Assembly: GCA_003415625.1 (NCBI GenBank)
Contig: PYIU01000001.1
Span: 3,534,746-3,598,745 of the forward strand
Reading direction: 5' to 3'
DNA: 64,000 bases
DNA from: Aquanectria penicillioides
Lineage: Eukaryota; Ascomycota; Sordariomycetes; Hypocreales; Nectriaceae
The first letter of the stretch is position 1. The number at the start of each line of letters is the position of its first letter. The notes under the pieces are model-generated. The model saw nothing but the letters and a program-made list of their open reading frames with translations, was not told where the DNA came from and made no database searches. This document shows positions 24,175 through 34,810 of this stretch, piece after piece. Both the position numbers and the translations under genes were made by a program.

Positions 24175-24440
24175 AAGCTACAGTCATAGAGCCTCAGAAA
24201 GGGTGACCAAGCGAAAATGAGTCCAATTACTCTATGCGAATTAACTGATCAATTCTATGATAAAGAGCAAAACAAGACCGGGAAACGATAGCACTAAATC
24301 GTACATTGTTAATCCCCCAAATGATTCGTCTATTACTCCTATGAGTAGCATGAGGTTTGCTTCTCGCTACGATCCCGCCCGGCTGTTTCAGTAAGCGACC
24401 AGTTGTTGGTTGCGTCGCCAGGTGTCACATGGTTTCAACA
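24175..24440 (+). repeat. Family B repeat, diverged copy
   Basis: The order of blocks matches the family B repeat: AAGCTACA, CATAGAG, TGACCAAGCGAAAATGA, CAATTACTCTATGCGA, TAACTGATCAATTCTATGATAAAGAGCAA, then CGTACAT, TCCTATGAGTAGCATGA and finally a GTTTCAAC end. Substitutions are much more frequent than in the 41882 and 47806 copies, so this is an old copy. Its end overlaps the MFS remnant. Confidence 0.6.
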
Positions 24441-24880
24441 AACATGAGGCACAGCACAGCGTATGCCAAAGCTAGGTACAGAGTGGACAAGAGTAAGACG
24501 GGTTCTGTAATCATCAAATATACAGGGCGTAGAAGTATTTTCCTAGCGTCGAAGGGGTGGAGATGTGACATTTCGGAGTTTCTAACATCGTTGCCATGCT
24601 TTTTGGATTCTTGGATGCGTTGTTGCGCAGCACTGGTGAGTACGTTTCTGGCAGCATCAGCAACATGGGTAGAGCTGGAGCAGCTATTATAGCGGCAGCT
24701 TGGAATGGCCACCTCCAAGAAGCCTCGGAAGAGAAGCCAGGGAAGATAGGTCCTGTTAGAGCACCAGCCGTGCTCACAGCCATGTAGAAAGTCACACCAA
24801 CACCGCGCTCTGAAGGATTATTGTATAGAGTCCATCAGGGACAGTTATTGGAGCCGCCGCATTGATGCCGCATAGTAGGC
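24425..24880 (-). pseudogene. MFS transporter fragment (multidrug/polyamine type)
   Basis: Minus-strand frames give NNPSERGVGVTFYMAVSTAG and GPIFPGF, SWRWPFQAAAIIAAP, then LPETYSPVLRNNASK. After a frameshift near 24550 they give PFDARKILLRPVYLM and a hydrophobic LYLALAYAVLCLMF. This is the middle of a 12-TM major facilitator (TM4 to about TM8) as found in fungal multidrug and polyamine exporters. Both ends are missing and the frame is broken. Confidence 0.7.
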
Positions 24881-25682
24881 GAAAACTAAGAGTACAGTGT
24901 AGTTGGCGTCCAGTGGGCGGCCTCAATATATGTCAGTAGTCTTCATTGGTCTGGTGGCCTTAGATTCATCCGCTAACTAAGATTCAGAAATATTGACGAC
25001 TGCGATGTTCCGACTCTTGAAGAATCGCACTTTCAAGGGATTCCCGGGGCTCAAGTGTAAATCGTGATCCACGAAAGCAAATTGTGCGTCATAATTTCTC
25101 GCCTAATGTAAGAAATTTGCGCGCTAAGAGCCTCAGCTGAGAGCCGTATCTAAACGGTGAAAATGGCATACGAGGCGCTCGCACGTTTCATGCTCGAACT
25201 AGCGAGGAAGCTCTAACTGCCTGGAGCCAACATCAACACCTGGCAAGCTGCCCTCCACTTGACATACACTAACTTTGTCATCTTGTCACATTGTCCACCT
25301 CCAAGTCAAAGAGAATTGCATCAGCTATCGGGAGCTTTCAACAATCTCAATTTATGCAGTGGGGCAATGATCACCATCAGTCAATAGTCGACACATTGTC
25401 CAACATTTACTGTCCAGTTTGTGGTTTTACAGCAACCATGTCGTCTATTCGGCCAGAATCCACGCTATCAATGAAGTTGGTTCTCCTTGCCCGCTTGTAG
25501 TTGCTAAATCGCTCTACACTTTTAATTCTCTCATAAGCTGTCTTCAGGGGCTGTCACAGTATTGGCAGTATGCCCAAGGGTTACTACATCTTTTCGAGTA
25601 AAGAGCATTGAGATTTCAGCAGAGAAGTAATATTTAAACTGAAGTGGATTTGAGAACATGTTAAAATATAACACAGCATAAC
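24881..25682. other. Intergenic with short non-coding frames
   Basis: No supported gene. Small open frames at 25291-25601 have no recognisable motif. The right edge ends in the ATAAC duplication (25678-25682) that flanks the large LTR element. Confidence 0.4.
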
Positions 25683-25804
25683 TGTCAGTAGGCGGGGGTT
25701 ACTGCATGCAGTGGTTTTATTGTGTTCAATTCATCTCTATCTCTCCCCTCCTCTAGAGGAAGGGCTAAGGCCATCTTCCTTATAGAAGAGCCTATATCTC
25801 TAAC
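25683..25804 (-). repeat. Family A LTR, truncated
   Basis: It starts TGTCAGTAGGCGGGGG and stops at TATCTCTAAC, immediately followed by the next LTR. It shares the GGGGGTTACT and CCCCTCCTC variants with the 32338 LTR rather than with its neighbour, so these two belong to the same outer element. Confidence 0.75.
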
Positions 25805-26014
25805 TGTCGGTAGGCGGTGTTACTGCATGCAGTGGTTTTATTGTAGTCAATTCATCTCTATCTCTCCCTTCCTCTAGAGGAGGGGCTGAAGGCATCTTCC
25901 TTATAGAAGAGCCTGTTTTACATCCCTTTGAGATAAGCCTGTATCTCTAACACCTATGAAACCGGACTCCGGCGCCCTCTGTAACGTCTTTATCACAATA
26001 TTAAGGAACCAACA
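25805..26014 (-). repeat. Family A LTR, full length (210 bp)
   Basis: TGTCGGTAGGCGGTGTTACT to GGAACCAACA; TG...CA ends with short inverted termini. It pairs with the 31375-31584 LTR, which has the same length and the same GTGTTACT and CTCCCTTCC variants. Confidence 0.8.
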
Positions 26015-26037
26015 CTGGCACCTTCTTTTTATCGTCA

Positions 26038-26337
26038 TTAACGCTGGACCCATCCTTCCAGCCGTATCCTTAGCCTATTGCTTACAATTAAGTTCTCTAG
26101 AGCTTTATTAGGCATTGGCTTTGTCATTGCATCCGTAGGGTTGTCGCCACCCCTAATCCATCTGATCTCATCAATCTCCCGTTGTTCGTACGATTGATGA
26201 AGGCCCATCAAGTCGATTATCAACCTCTTCTCACTAGTTGACCCAAGCTTAACTAGACAGTTATAGAGTGAGTAGGAATCTATGCAGATTACTAGTGGGA
26301 TCGGTAGTAGTCCTATTCTCTCTATAATTGTGCACAA
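26038..26337 (-). pseudogene. Copia polyprotein C-terminus (RNase H) fragment
   Basis: A 99-codon frame reads VICIDSYSLYNCLVKLGSTS, then EIDEIRWIRGGDNPTDAMTK and LENLIVSNRL. This is the end of the Ty1/copia RNase H domain: the CID aspartate, the EK.L..D...L. helix, and the (A)D(A)(L/M)TKP motif. It lies just inside the 3' LTR, where it should be. Upstream coding sequence (higher coordinates) is destroyed. Confidence 0.75.
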
Positions 26338-26339
26338 TG

Positions 26340-29300
26340 TGTATGCAATTATATATTTAAGATCGAACCTATTAATAAGACTGTAAATCTCTAATGCTAA
26401 AACGCTTCTAATAACTCTTTTGCACTTTATTAATGATTAGTGAATAATATTGCTATATATAGTAAATGCTTTATCCCCTATGCATTCTTCGTTTGCTAGT
26501 ACGATTATATATCCCACTTAAGAACTTAGATCCTTATTATTTGCAAATGCTCTATCTATAAAGACCATTAGCTTAGCATTCGCTAGGTCGATTGCTTTAA
26601 AGCGGAGACCTCTTTTCTTATTGTTTATTTATTAGGCAATCCTTTAGTTGATCTTATAGATATTATCCTCAGTCGGTTGTTGTGCCTGTACTGCAATAGA
26701 GTAGTTGCATGCTGCCTCCGGTTGGCAAATAGAAGCGATATATGCTCCTCTTGCGCATTATTTCATGTATTATTATGCTCTATTCTCTATCTTCTTATCC
26801 ACTATTGCAAGCTTCTCTACTTGCCCTTTTTAGATAATTATTATCTATTCTCTTTCTATCTATATCTAGCATCTATTGAAGTTACCGGTCGTTCTATTCT
26901 TTAGGACTGTTTAAGGTTTTGCTTTAAAGCCGGCTTTCTAAAGCTCTTTCTCTTCCTTTACTAAAAAGGCATCTATTTCTAGATTAAGGGTATTGTCGGT
27001 CTATAGGCCAGTAATGCTAAAGTCTTTGCCGCTCTTTATAATCATTAAGCAAGAGTTAAATGCTAATATCTCTATTATTAATTTCTCCTTATAGTGGCTA
27101 TAATACATTATAAACTAATAGACTCCTGCCTCTACAATGCTATATAGTGGCTTTATAACCTTTAGAATCGTTCCCTTAAGGTACTTCTTTTTTAGTTTCT
27201 GGGGCAAGTATGCTAGTACTAGTCGATTCAGTTGGGATTTCAACTGTAGGTATGCTTATATGATATTATATAGCATTAGGCGCATTCCTTTCTTCCGGAA
27301 GGTTGGAGTAAAGGCTAGGATTAATTGTTGGCTGCATTGTTGGATTGTTAGTAACTGGGTGAGAATTTCTCTCTTTTCTTTATTGCTATGTCTTTATATA
27401 ATAAGATGAGACTTTTTATAGGGTGTTGTTATTGTCTTTCCTTTGATCTTGCGGACTATTTATAATCTAAAGATGCATATCCCATAATATTTATCTTTAT
27501 TATATAGGATTGGTTTTAGAATACTGGTCTCTAGCAGTGAGTTTAGTTTAGTGTTATCTGATTCTTCAAATGGTTTATTAGGGCTAGTTATTTTTCCTTC
27601 TTGGCGTAGCCTATATGCAAGTTCTTAATCGGCCGCTTCTTTACGTGTAATGAAGACCTCTATCCTCCTATTAATTGAATAGGCATTATTTAGGATAGGG
27701 TTCTTCCTTAGTCTTCCTTATCGTTATAGTAATTTAACTATAGTAGGCTGTAGGAAAGGGTTCTTTTTTGGCCTGCCTCTTTGTCTTAGTAGTTCCAGTG
27801 GGGCATCTTAAGGAGCTGGGTTTCTTGGAGGTCTGCCTTATCAGTAGGGTCGTTCTAGTTTAGGATACTCAAATGGTATTGGAATCTCCTCATATTCCTC
27901 CACTAGTATATTCTCAGTCACCTTAGGGTATTAATAATACAGTTATATAGCTATTATTTAGAATACTATTAGTCTATTCTCTATATTTACTATTACCTTA
28001 GATTTAGTTACTTTAAGGACTTTATATAGTTCTTTCTATTCTCTATTTTCTTAATAGATATAGACTTCACTCCCTAACTTAAGGGACTGTAGCAAGACCT
28101 TAATTGTATTAGGTCTATTGCATATCTTTAGTGCTTTATTAACCTTGCGTTTTGCAATAAGCTTGCATAGCTCTGCTATTACTTTAAGGACTGCATTTGC
28201 ATATTAGAGGGATAAAGAAGTTAGTGGCGAATCCATTGTAACTTATAGGTAAGCACTAAACACCAGTAAGATTGGCACTAATCCATTAGGGCTAGCTGTA
28301 TTATTAACTGCCTTAAAGCTCATTTGGAGGATTGCATCTATAGATATAGTATCTTAAAGTTCAGCCTTTATAATCTTAAATGCATATTATATTAGTACGT
28401 AATATCATTCAACCTTACTAATTGACTAGTATGCTTTAACTAGGACTTAATAGCAAATAATGCCCATTAATTTAGCTTCACTCTTAAATTTAATAGCTGC
28501 AAAATTAGTACTAGCGTTATGAGTGATAATATCTAGTGGGCTAAGGTAGGTATCAATCTAATATATCTTTAATGCTTCTTAAGTTTCTTTTGCTGATATA
28601 TTTATAAGGAATTGTTTTACCTAAAAAGATATTGCGGCATTAATAATATAGAGGACTGGTTGGGAATCTAGATACATTATATTAACGATCACTTTATAAT
28701 TGAAGTTATAATCATCCTTTAGTGTAAACTTGAATCGTTTTAGCGCCTTACTCTTTATTTAATAGTAGTGGCAGAACTTCCTTATTATCTCAATCGCTTT
28801 ATATTTAATGTTATGGCCTGCTCTTGTTAATAGCTTGTGCAGATGTGATACAGATAGATGACTAAAACGTATATAGATACGTTGTAGTTTAGCTTTGCTA
28901 AGGAAAGCGGTTGCTGCCTTTTGCCCGGTTAGGAAGAACTATAAATATCCCTATTTTCAGATAACTGGGATCCTCTTATCCCTATATACCAATTTATTAG
29001 TGATATTGTTTAGATAGATATTAAGGCGGTCTATATCCTTAAGGTAAAGGAGGAATGGTGTTAGTGTATCTATAATATAGAATGAGATTGTTTTAATTGG
29101 GGTCTGGACCACTATTGTTTCTAGTAAACTATGTGAGCTGCTGCTGCTAAAGTGTATTTTGGCTGCTCCTGCTTCCTTTGTGTTAAGCTTGATTGTTAGG
29201 TCTTCCTATTGTAATGCTAGGAATTGATCCTTTTTAGCTATTAATGCTATTGCGGCACCTATATCTGGCATAATGCCTTGGAACACTCTGCACGAATAGC

Positions 29301-31374
29301 GGTTAAGGAAAAATTGCTGGTTTTCGCCTTGCTTACCTTCTTTCTTATATAACTCTTCAAACCGATGCTAGAACGCCTTGTTTAAGAGGTAGGCTGCAGT
29401 TAGATAGTTGTCACTTTTGAACTCTTTGTCTATTAAGCATTTACTATTGTATGCATTGTCTTATGGTGGCTCTCCCTTATAGCTGGTTAAGAAAGCTATA
29501 TACTTCTATATATTACGCTTCTCTCTTTATGACCTTTATTCCTTAAAGTATTAGTCTCTAGCTTGGCGTCTTTTGTCTTTTAAGTGTTTAGTAGAAAAAC
29601 ACCCTTCCTTGCCATATATATAACACTTCTTCTTCTAAGACGGGCTGCCTTAGGCATAGCTATAGTTATATTCTTGTCTATACTTTTTGTTGTGGTCGCG
29701 GCAGTAGAATTTGCGATCTAGGACGTACTGGTTTAATGTGCTTATAATCGATTGGTATTGTGATATCTTAATTGAGGATTGGAGTTGCAAGCACAATTCC
29801 TTAAATTTCTTTGCAGGATTGAATAATGCAAATGCCAGCTTAGGAACATTATGGCATGCTTGGATTACATTTATGACTAGTTGGTCTTCGCCCATATAAT
29901 TAGGGCCAAGTGCTCTCTAGTAGAGTTAGAGCTTATTAAATAGAGACTATAGGACTTCTATTATATCCTTTCCTTTATATATCTTATTGTTCTTTATAAT
30001 ATTAAATGTAAGGGAGCTTTAGTCTATATAGTAGCATTGCCAATTGATCTTTATGTTAAAGTGGCTTTTCATCTATTTGTATATTTCCGCAAAGGTTAGG
30101 TTGCGGCTAATGTGATGGATAAAGTAATCGCTTGCTTATTTATTGAGGATTGTTGAGAATAGTGCATAGAATTGAGATGGTTTTATCTCAATTATTAAGC
30201 ATATATTAAGGAAGTACTAGATCTTATTGTCTAAGATATTATATGCATTTTCTATATAGTTCCTCTTCTTATTCCATATCTTCATAAAGTGGGCAGCCTT
30301 TACTAAATCTAGCTTCTTGTTTGGAACCTTAATTAAAGGGATTGTTTGGTATAATGTGGTGTTATTGATATTATTCTATATGCTTGTTTTAGAAGGAGGG
30401 GTTATTTGTTTTATTAGGATAGTTATGCTTATGCTGCTTGTCCCCTTGCCTTTCCTTAAGGACATTTTTTGGATTAACCTCTTATCTTTAGACTCTATTT
30501 CTTCCTCTTTATTACTATATTCCCTTTTATTATTATTGTTAGGCATGGGTTCTGCGGTGTTAGGGTTGATGTCATTTGGGATGTTGTCTTCCGGACAGTA
30601 AGGAGCTTTTGTTGTTACTGATATGCTTTTGTCTTAGGGTGTACCTTAGATTTGCATAATATATCCTTATCTTAGGTCGGGAGCTCCTTTGCCTTTAAGA
30701 GTTCGGCAAGGATAATATTAATCTTTACGTTCTTCTTCCCTATATAGATCCCCTTATAATATAGTATATTTCTTAGGCTTCTTTGTATAGATATCTCTAG
30801 TTGAGTGAAGTTGTTGGCGTTTTAGTCTTAAAAGTTCTTTTTAAAGTCTTCTAGTTGCTCTTCCTTTAATAGAGTAACCTTTACCTTATAATTAAGAATG
30901 CATTTTAAGGCATATATATTGTATTCCATCTTTATAGTTTTTGGTTTCTTCTTAAGTAGATGATAGATATTCGCCTAATTAAAGAGGTCTACTCTTATCC
31001 CAGCTATGCCAACTGATTTAAGGAATTCAATCCTCTCCTTAGTTGTTAGTTGGGTCCTGTTGCTTCTACTTATTTTCTGTATAGATATAACACTATATGT
31101 TGTATATTGCTTGTTGTTCGGCATGTTTGGTAGTGTCGTGAGGTTCTATTGGCGTATTATAGGGAAATGTTGCGCGTTGTAGTGTGCAATAGGGCATGCC
31201 TTAGAGGGTCAGTTAAGACTCCTTTGGCATGTATTTGAGCAGGTAGTGTAGACGGCTTGTAGGTCGTCTTCTTGCCAGGTCATACGCTGTAGCACTCAGC
31301 TTCGTACTCAGGGCACGTAAGGTGAGTCTCTTCTAGCTTGCTGTTCTGTGTTACCCGGTGGTAACACTGATTAG
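26340..31374 (-). mobile_element. Decayed AT-rich interior of the copia-like element
   Basis: About 5 kb with dense TA and TAG/TTA words and no frame longer than about 95 codons. Compared with the parallel stretch 31585-32337, the copy here shows mainly C-to-T and G-to-A type differences (for example CCAATCC versus TTAGTCT), which is what repeat-induced point mutation leaves. A short minus frame at 29650-29895 (LVINVIQACHNVPKLAFALF, then FYCRDHNKKYRQEY) is probably part of gag near its nucleic-acid-binding end. Near 31356 the palindrome GTTACCCGGTGGTAAC sits just inside the 5' LTR, where a primer-binding site is expected. Confidence 0.65.
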
Positions 31375-31584
31375 TGTCGGTAGGCGGTGTTACTGCATGC
31401 AGTGGTTTTATTGTAGTCAATTCATCTCTATCTCTCCCTTCCTCTAGAGGAGGGGCTGAAGGCATCTTCCTTATAGAAGAGCCTGTTTCACATCCCTCTG
31501 AGATAAGCCTGTATCTCTAACACCTATGAAACCGGACTCCGGCGCCCTCTGTAATGTCTTCATCACAATATCAAGGAACTAACA
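31375..31584 (-). repeat. Family A LTR, full length (210 bp), 5' LTR of inner element
   Basis: Same length and ends as the 25805 copy. Differences from that copy are few (for example CATCCCTCTGAG for CATCCCTTTGAG), suggesting the inner element is younger than its decayed interior looks. Confidence 0.8.
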
Positions 31585-32337
31585 ATACTGCTGTATTTAG
31601 GTGTACCTTCGATTTGCATAGCATATCTTTATCCTATATAGGGAATTCCTCTGCCTTTAGCAGCTCTACAAGGATTACATTAATCTTTACATTCTTCTTC
31701 CCTATATAGATTCCTTTATAGCAAAGCATATTCCTTAGGCTTCTTTGCACAAAGATCTCCAATTAGGAGAAATCATTAGCGCTCCAATCCTAGAAATTCT
31801 CGGTAAAGCAGTCCAGTTGCTCTTCTTCCAGAAGAGTCCCTTCTGCCTTATAATTAAGGATGCATCCAAGGGCATACATATTATATTCCATCTTAGTGCT
31901 CTCTGCTTTCTTCTTAAATGGACGGTAAAGACTGGTCCAGTCGATTAAATCCATCTTTATCCCTACGATTCCAACTGATTCAAGGCATTCCATCCATTCC
32001 TTAATTGTCAGCTGGATCTTATTGCTTCCGCTCATCTTCCGTATAGATACAACACTACATATTATATGTTTCTTGTCGTTCGGCACATTCGGTAGTATCG
32101 CGAGATTCTGTCGGCATATCGTATAGAAACGTCACGCGTCGTAGTGTGCAATAGGGCACGCCTCAGAGGGTCAATTAAGACTTCTTCGGCACGTATTTTG
32201 AGCAGGTAGTGTAGACGGCTTATCGGTCGTCTTCTTGCCAGATCATACATTGTAGCACTCAGCTTCATATCCGAAATACATAAGGTAAGTCTCTTCTAAC
32301 TTGCTGTTCTATGTCACCCGGTGGTAACACTGATCAG
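31585..32337 (-). pseudogene. Less decayed gag/leader fragment of the outer copia-like element
   Basis: This parallels 30630-31374. The minus frame 32086-31790 gives MPNDKKHIICSVVSIRKMSG, then QLTIKEWMECLESVGI and KMEYNMYALGCILNYKAEGT, a gag N-terminus. It stops at 31790 and is cut at 31585 by the inner LTR. The GTTACC/GGTAAC-like palindrome before the LTR is present here as CACCCGGTGGTAACAC. Confidence 0.6.
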
Positions 32338-32527
32338 TGTCGGTAGGCGGGGGTTACTGCATGCAGTGGTTTTATTGTGTTCAATTCATCTCTATCTCTC
32401 CCCTCCTCTAGAGGAAGGGCTGAGGCCATCTTCCTTATAGAAGAGCCTGTATCTCTAACAGTTATGAAACCGGACTCCGGCCCCGCACCCTCCGTGACGC
32501 CCGCATCACGATGTAAAGGAACCAACA
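32338..32527 (-). repeat. Family A LTR, 190 bp, 5' LTR of outer element
   Basis: Starts TGTCGGTAGGCGGGGG and ends GGAACCAACA, followed by the ATAAC duplication. It lacks the roughly 20-bp CACATCCCTCTGAGATAAGC insert present in the 210-bp LTRs, as does the truncated 25683 copy. Confidence 0.8.
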
Positions 32528-32532
32528 ATAAC

Positions 32533-34355
32533 CATAATAAGGGTGCTGAATCTACACCACTGTCGAATCAATCTAACAGGGCAACAGCACATCATGTTAG
32601 TCCGAGAAACATACCATCACGGAGTGAGTCAAGGAGTTTGATGTACTGCTAAGTTGAGACGGCTCCATCGGATGTTGAACAAGCCGATGTTCTCCTAACA
32701 TGCGGTACTGACTTGAATGGAAAATCCTCGGTGCAAGAAAGCGAGACCATATTGCATGACTTGTTTTTTTTCTCGCCTCTTCCGCTCTTGACTTTTCCTT
32801 CATGAACCAGACAGCAATGGCATGGCTGGATGTGATTAGTAATATTGGTCCAAGTAAACAATCTTGTATTTCTTTCTCCATCAACATTGAATCCAATATA
32901 AGAATATTCTTTCTAAGTACGGGAGCTAAGGCAAACTGTTACGTTATGCCGCACCATTGGAGTTGGAGTCATCCCATGGACCCCCATCGTGAGACAGATA
33001 CTCATGCACCTAAGGAATGCCGCAAAAGGCTTGGGAAATATTATCAAACTAGGGGCTCACAAGGCTCCGGGTGTTTTCAGCATATATATTCATTACTAAA
33101 GTGTCATTCATTTATCTCCCGAAATCGAAAAGAAGCTCCATACCATCTTCAATCCCAGCCTGCACAAGCTACTTGTAATCTCCAATTGCGCAACCCTAGA
33201 TACAACTCTGAACGCCCATGCCTAGGATCTCATAAATGCTGAAGCTTACTCGCACATGAAAGACAAGGCTCGGCGGATCAACACAGCTCGAGGTCATGCC
33301 ATCCATGGGGAGGCCCTTGTCGATGTGCCGAAGAGTGGAATACTCCTTCTCGCAGGACCCGGCGTTCACTACCACGAGCCTATGTCTCCAAGGAGTTGGA
33401 AGCTATGGAAAATATGACACTAAAATACTATAACGGCAGTGTCACAAGCACGACGTGGTTTAACTTCAAGTTCAACGCTAAGAAAAACATTTTACAGGTT
33501 GTCAATAACAAGGGTGATTTTATGGTACATAAGCCGTTGATACTAGTTAAGCGAATGACATTTAAGGCCGCGTCATAATCTCGCGACGAAAGGTGAAAAG
33601 TGAGAGCGAGCAACAGATTCAGGGATCACAGATCATGAAGGAAACGGGTATTTTCAAGGGACCATGGAAAGGCCTCATCTCGTGTTGGTACGAGACTAGT
33701 GGCCGCTAGAAAATTCTGTCGTGGGGGCCTTGTTTCAAGACAATACTTTGCCAAGATTTTCCATTTGGTCGAATTGACGAAGAAATGATCCTGGGTCGCT
33801 CAAATATTGCTTTGTGATCGTATCAGACTTTCATCAAGCTTCTAAACAAGGTTAGATCCCCAGTGCTGATGGGGGAATTCGGTAAAATTCCACCAAATAC
33901 GTAACAGAAACGACGGCGAAAACTTGCTCAACACGGCGCGTACTATCCCCAAGATGACTGAGATGCAGGGTCCGAGGGTCAAAAGGGTTTACCAGACTTG
34001 ACCAGAGCAGCTTAGGCCTTTAAGCGAGAGACGAATCCCAATCAGGCACTCGGACCCTGGTATAAAATAATGGGCCATACGTTGCGTTCAGCCCAAGAAG
34101 ATGGAGAGGCTCCGGATCTTAGACAGCCGAATTCGACTTCAGAAAATGTTCATCGTCTGATTTGATTGGCACGAGGAAAAGATCTATGTATAGTCGCGGT
34201 TGAAAGTAAAGATCATAACCTAATTGTTCGGTACACTGAGACACTTCATTTGCATAGTTTTTCGATGTTGCGTGGATTCACATTCACCGTCAACAGGCAT
34301 TCCTTCTAGCGTGAACCTAATCTCATACGACGATGATTTACCTCATGATTAGATT
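32533..34355. other. Intergenic with unassigned coding-like remnants
   Basis: No intact gene. Around 33260-33400 one plus frame reads MKDKARRINTARGHAIHGEA, then LVDVPKSGILLLAGPG, which looks like old coding sequence, but I cannot name the family and it ends at a stop near 33415. The rest is low in coding signal. Confidence 0.35.
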
Positions 34356-34368
34356 GATAAGATAATCT
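34351..34368. promoter_or_regulatory. Tandem GATA motif upstream of siderophore transporter
   Basis: GATAAGATAA at 34356-34365 gives two GATA cores head to tail inside a near-palindrome (AGATT at 34351, AATCT at 34364). It lies about 445 bp before the transporter ATG. Fungal siderophore genes are repressed in high iron by the GATA factor SreA/SRE, whose sites resemble ATCWGATAA. This site is similar but not identical to that, so iron control is an inference. Confidence 0.4.
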
Positions 34369-34810
34369 GCCTCGTAACCATCCAAGCGGCGTTGGCCGCT
34401 TGGGGGCTGGCATTGGAAGCCCACAACGACACGCGGGATTGTTCCGCGTGATAAAACGCTAACTGATCTGGGAGCCGGGACTGGGAGAGCAGAATTCGTA
34501 TTTGGCAGTCTGTAGGTTCGTCGCACCCCTGTTTTTCAAACGGCACCCTTGGTGTGGGATGTCTGAGCCATTTGAACCACAAATTCCCCGATGTCGGCCA
34601 AACAAGCTTAAATGGGTTGTTCAATGGTAACGGTGGCATCCATTTGACAGGCGGTACCTCATATTCGACCGGGGATAATGGAGATTTTTTCTCATGGGTC
34701 CCTTGTTCAACAGCAACTCTTATAAGAGAGAGAGGTTCTTTCCAGGGCCCCGGGAAGCCGACTAAATCAAGGCCACCCAAATCTAAAAAAACTGCAAACA
34801 CTTTCTCACC

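Larger units (their letters stand above)
25678..32532 (-). mobile_element. Nested copia-like LTR element with 5-bp target duplication
   Basis: The unit 25683-32527 is flanked by the direct repeat ATAAC (25678-25682 and 28528+4000, i.e. 32528-32532), a 5-bp target duplication. It contains four family A LTRs: a truncated one (25683-25804), two 210-bp ones (25805-26014 and 31375-31584) and a 190-bp one (32338-32527), all starting TGTC and ending AACA on the plus strand. Coding sense is minus: the RNase H end is at low coordinates and gag at high coordinates. The interior from 26015 to 31374 is strongly AT-rich with stops in every frame. The stretch 31585-32337 repeats 30630-31374 but is less decayed. 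I read it as one element inserted into, and recombined with, an older one. The outer pair carries the duplication; no duplication flanks the inner pair. Confidence 0.8.

Noticed and set aside
32377..32652. 91-codon plus frame over the outer LTR
   Set aside because: It lies inside LTR sequence and its flank; similar frames appear in each LTR copy.
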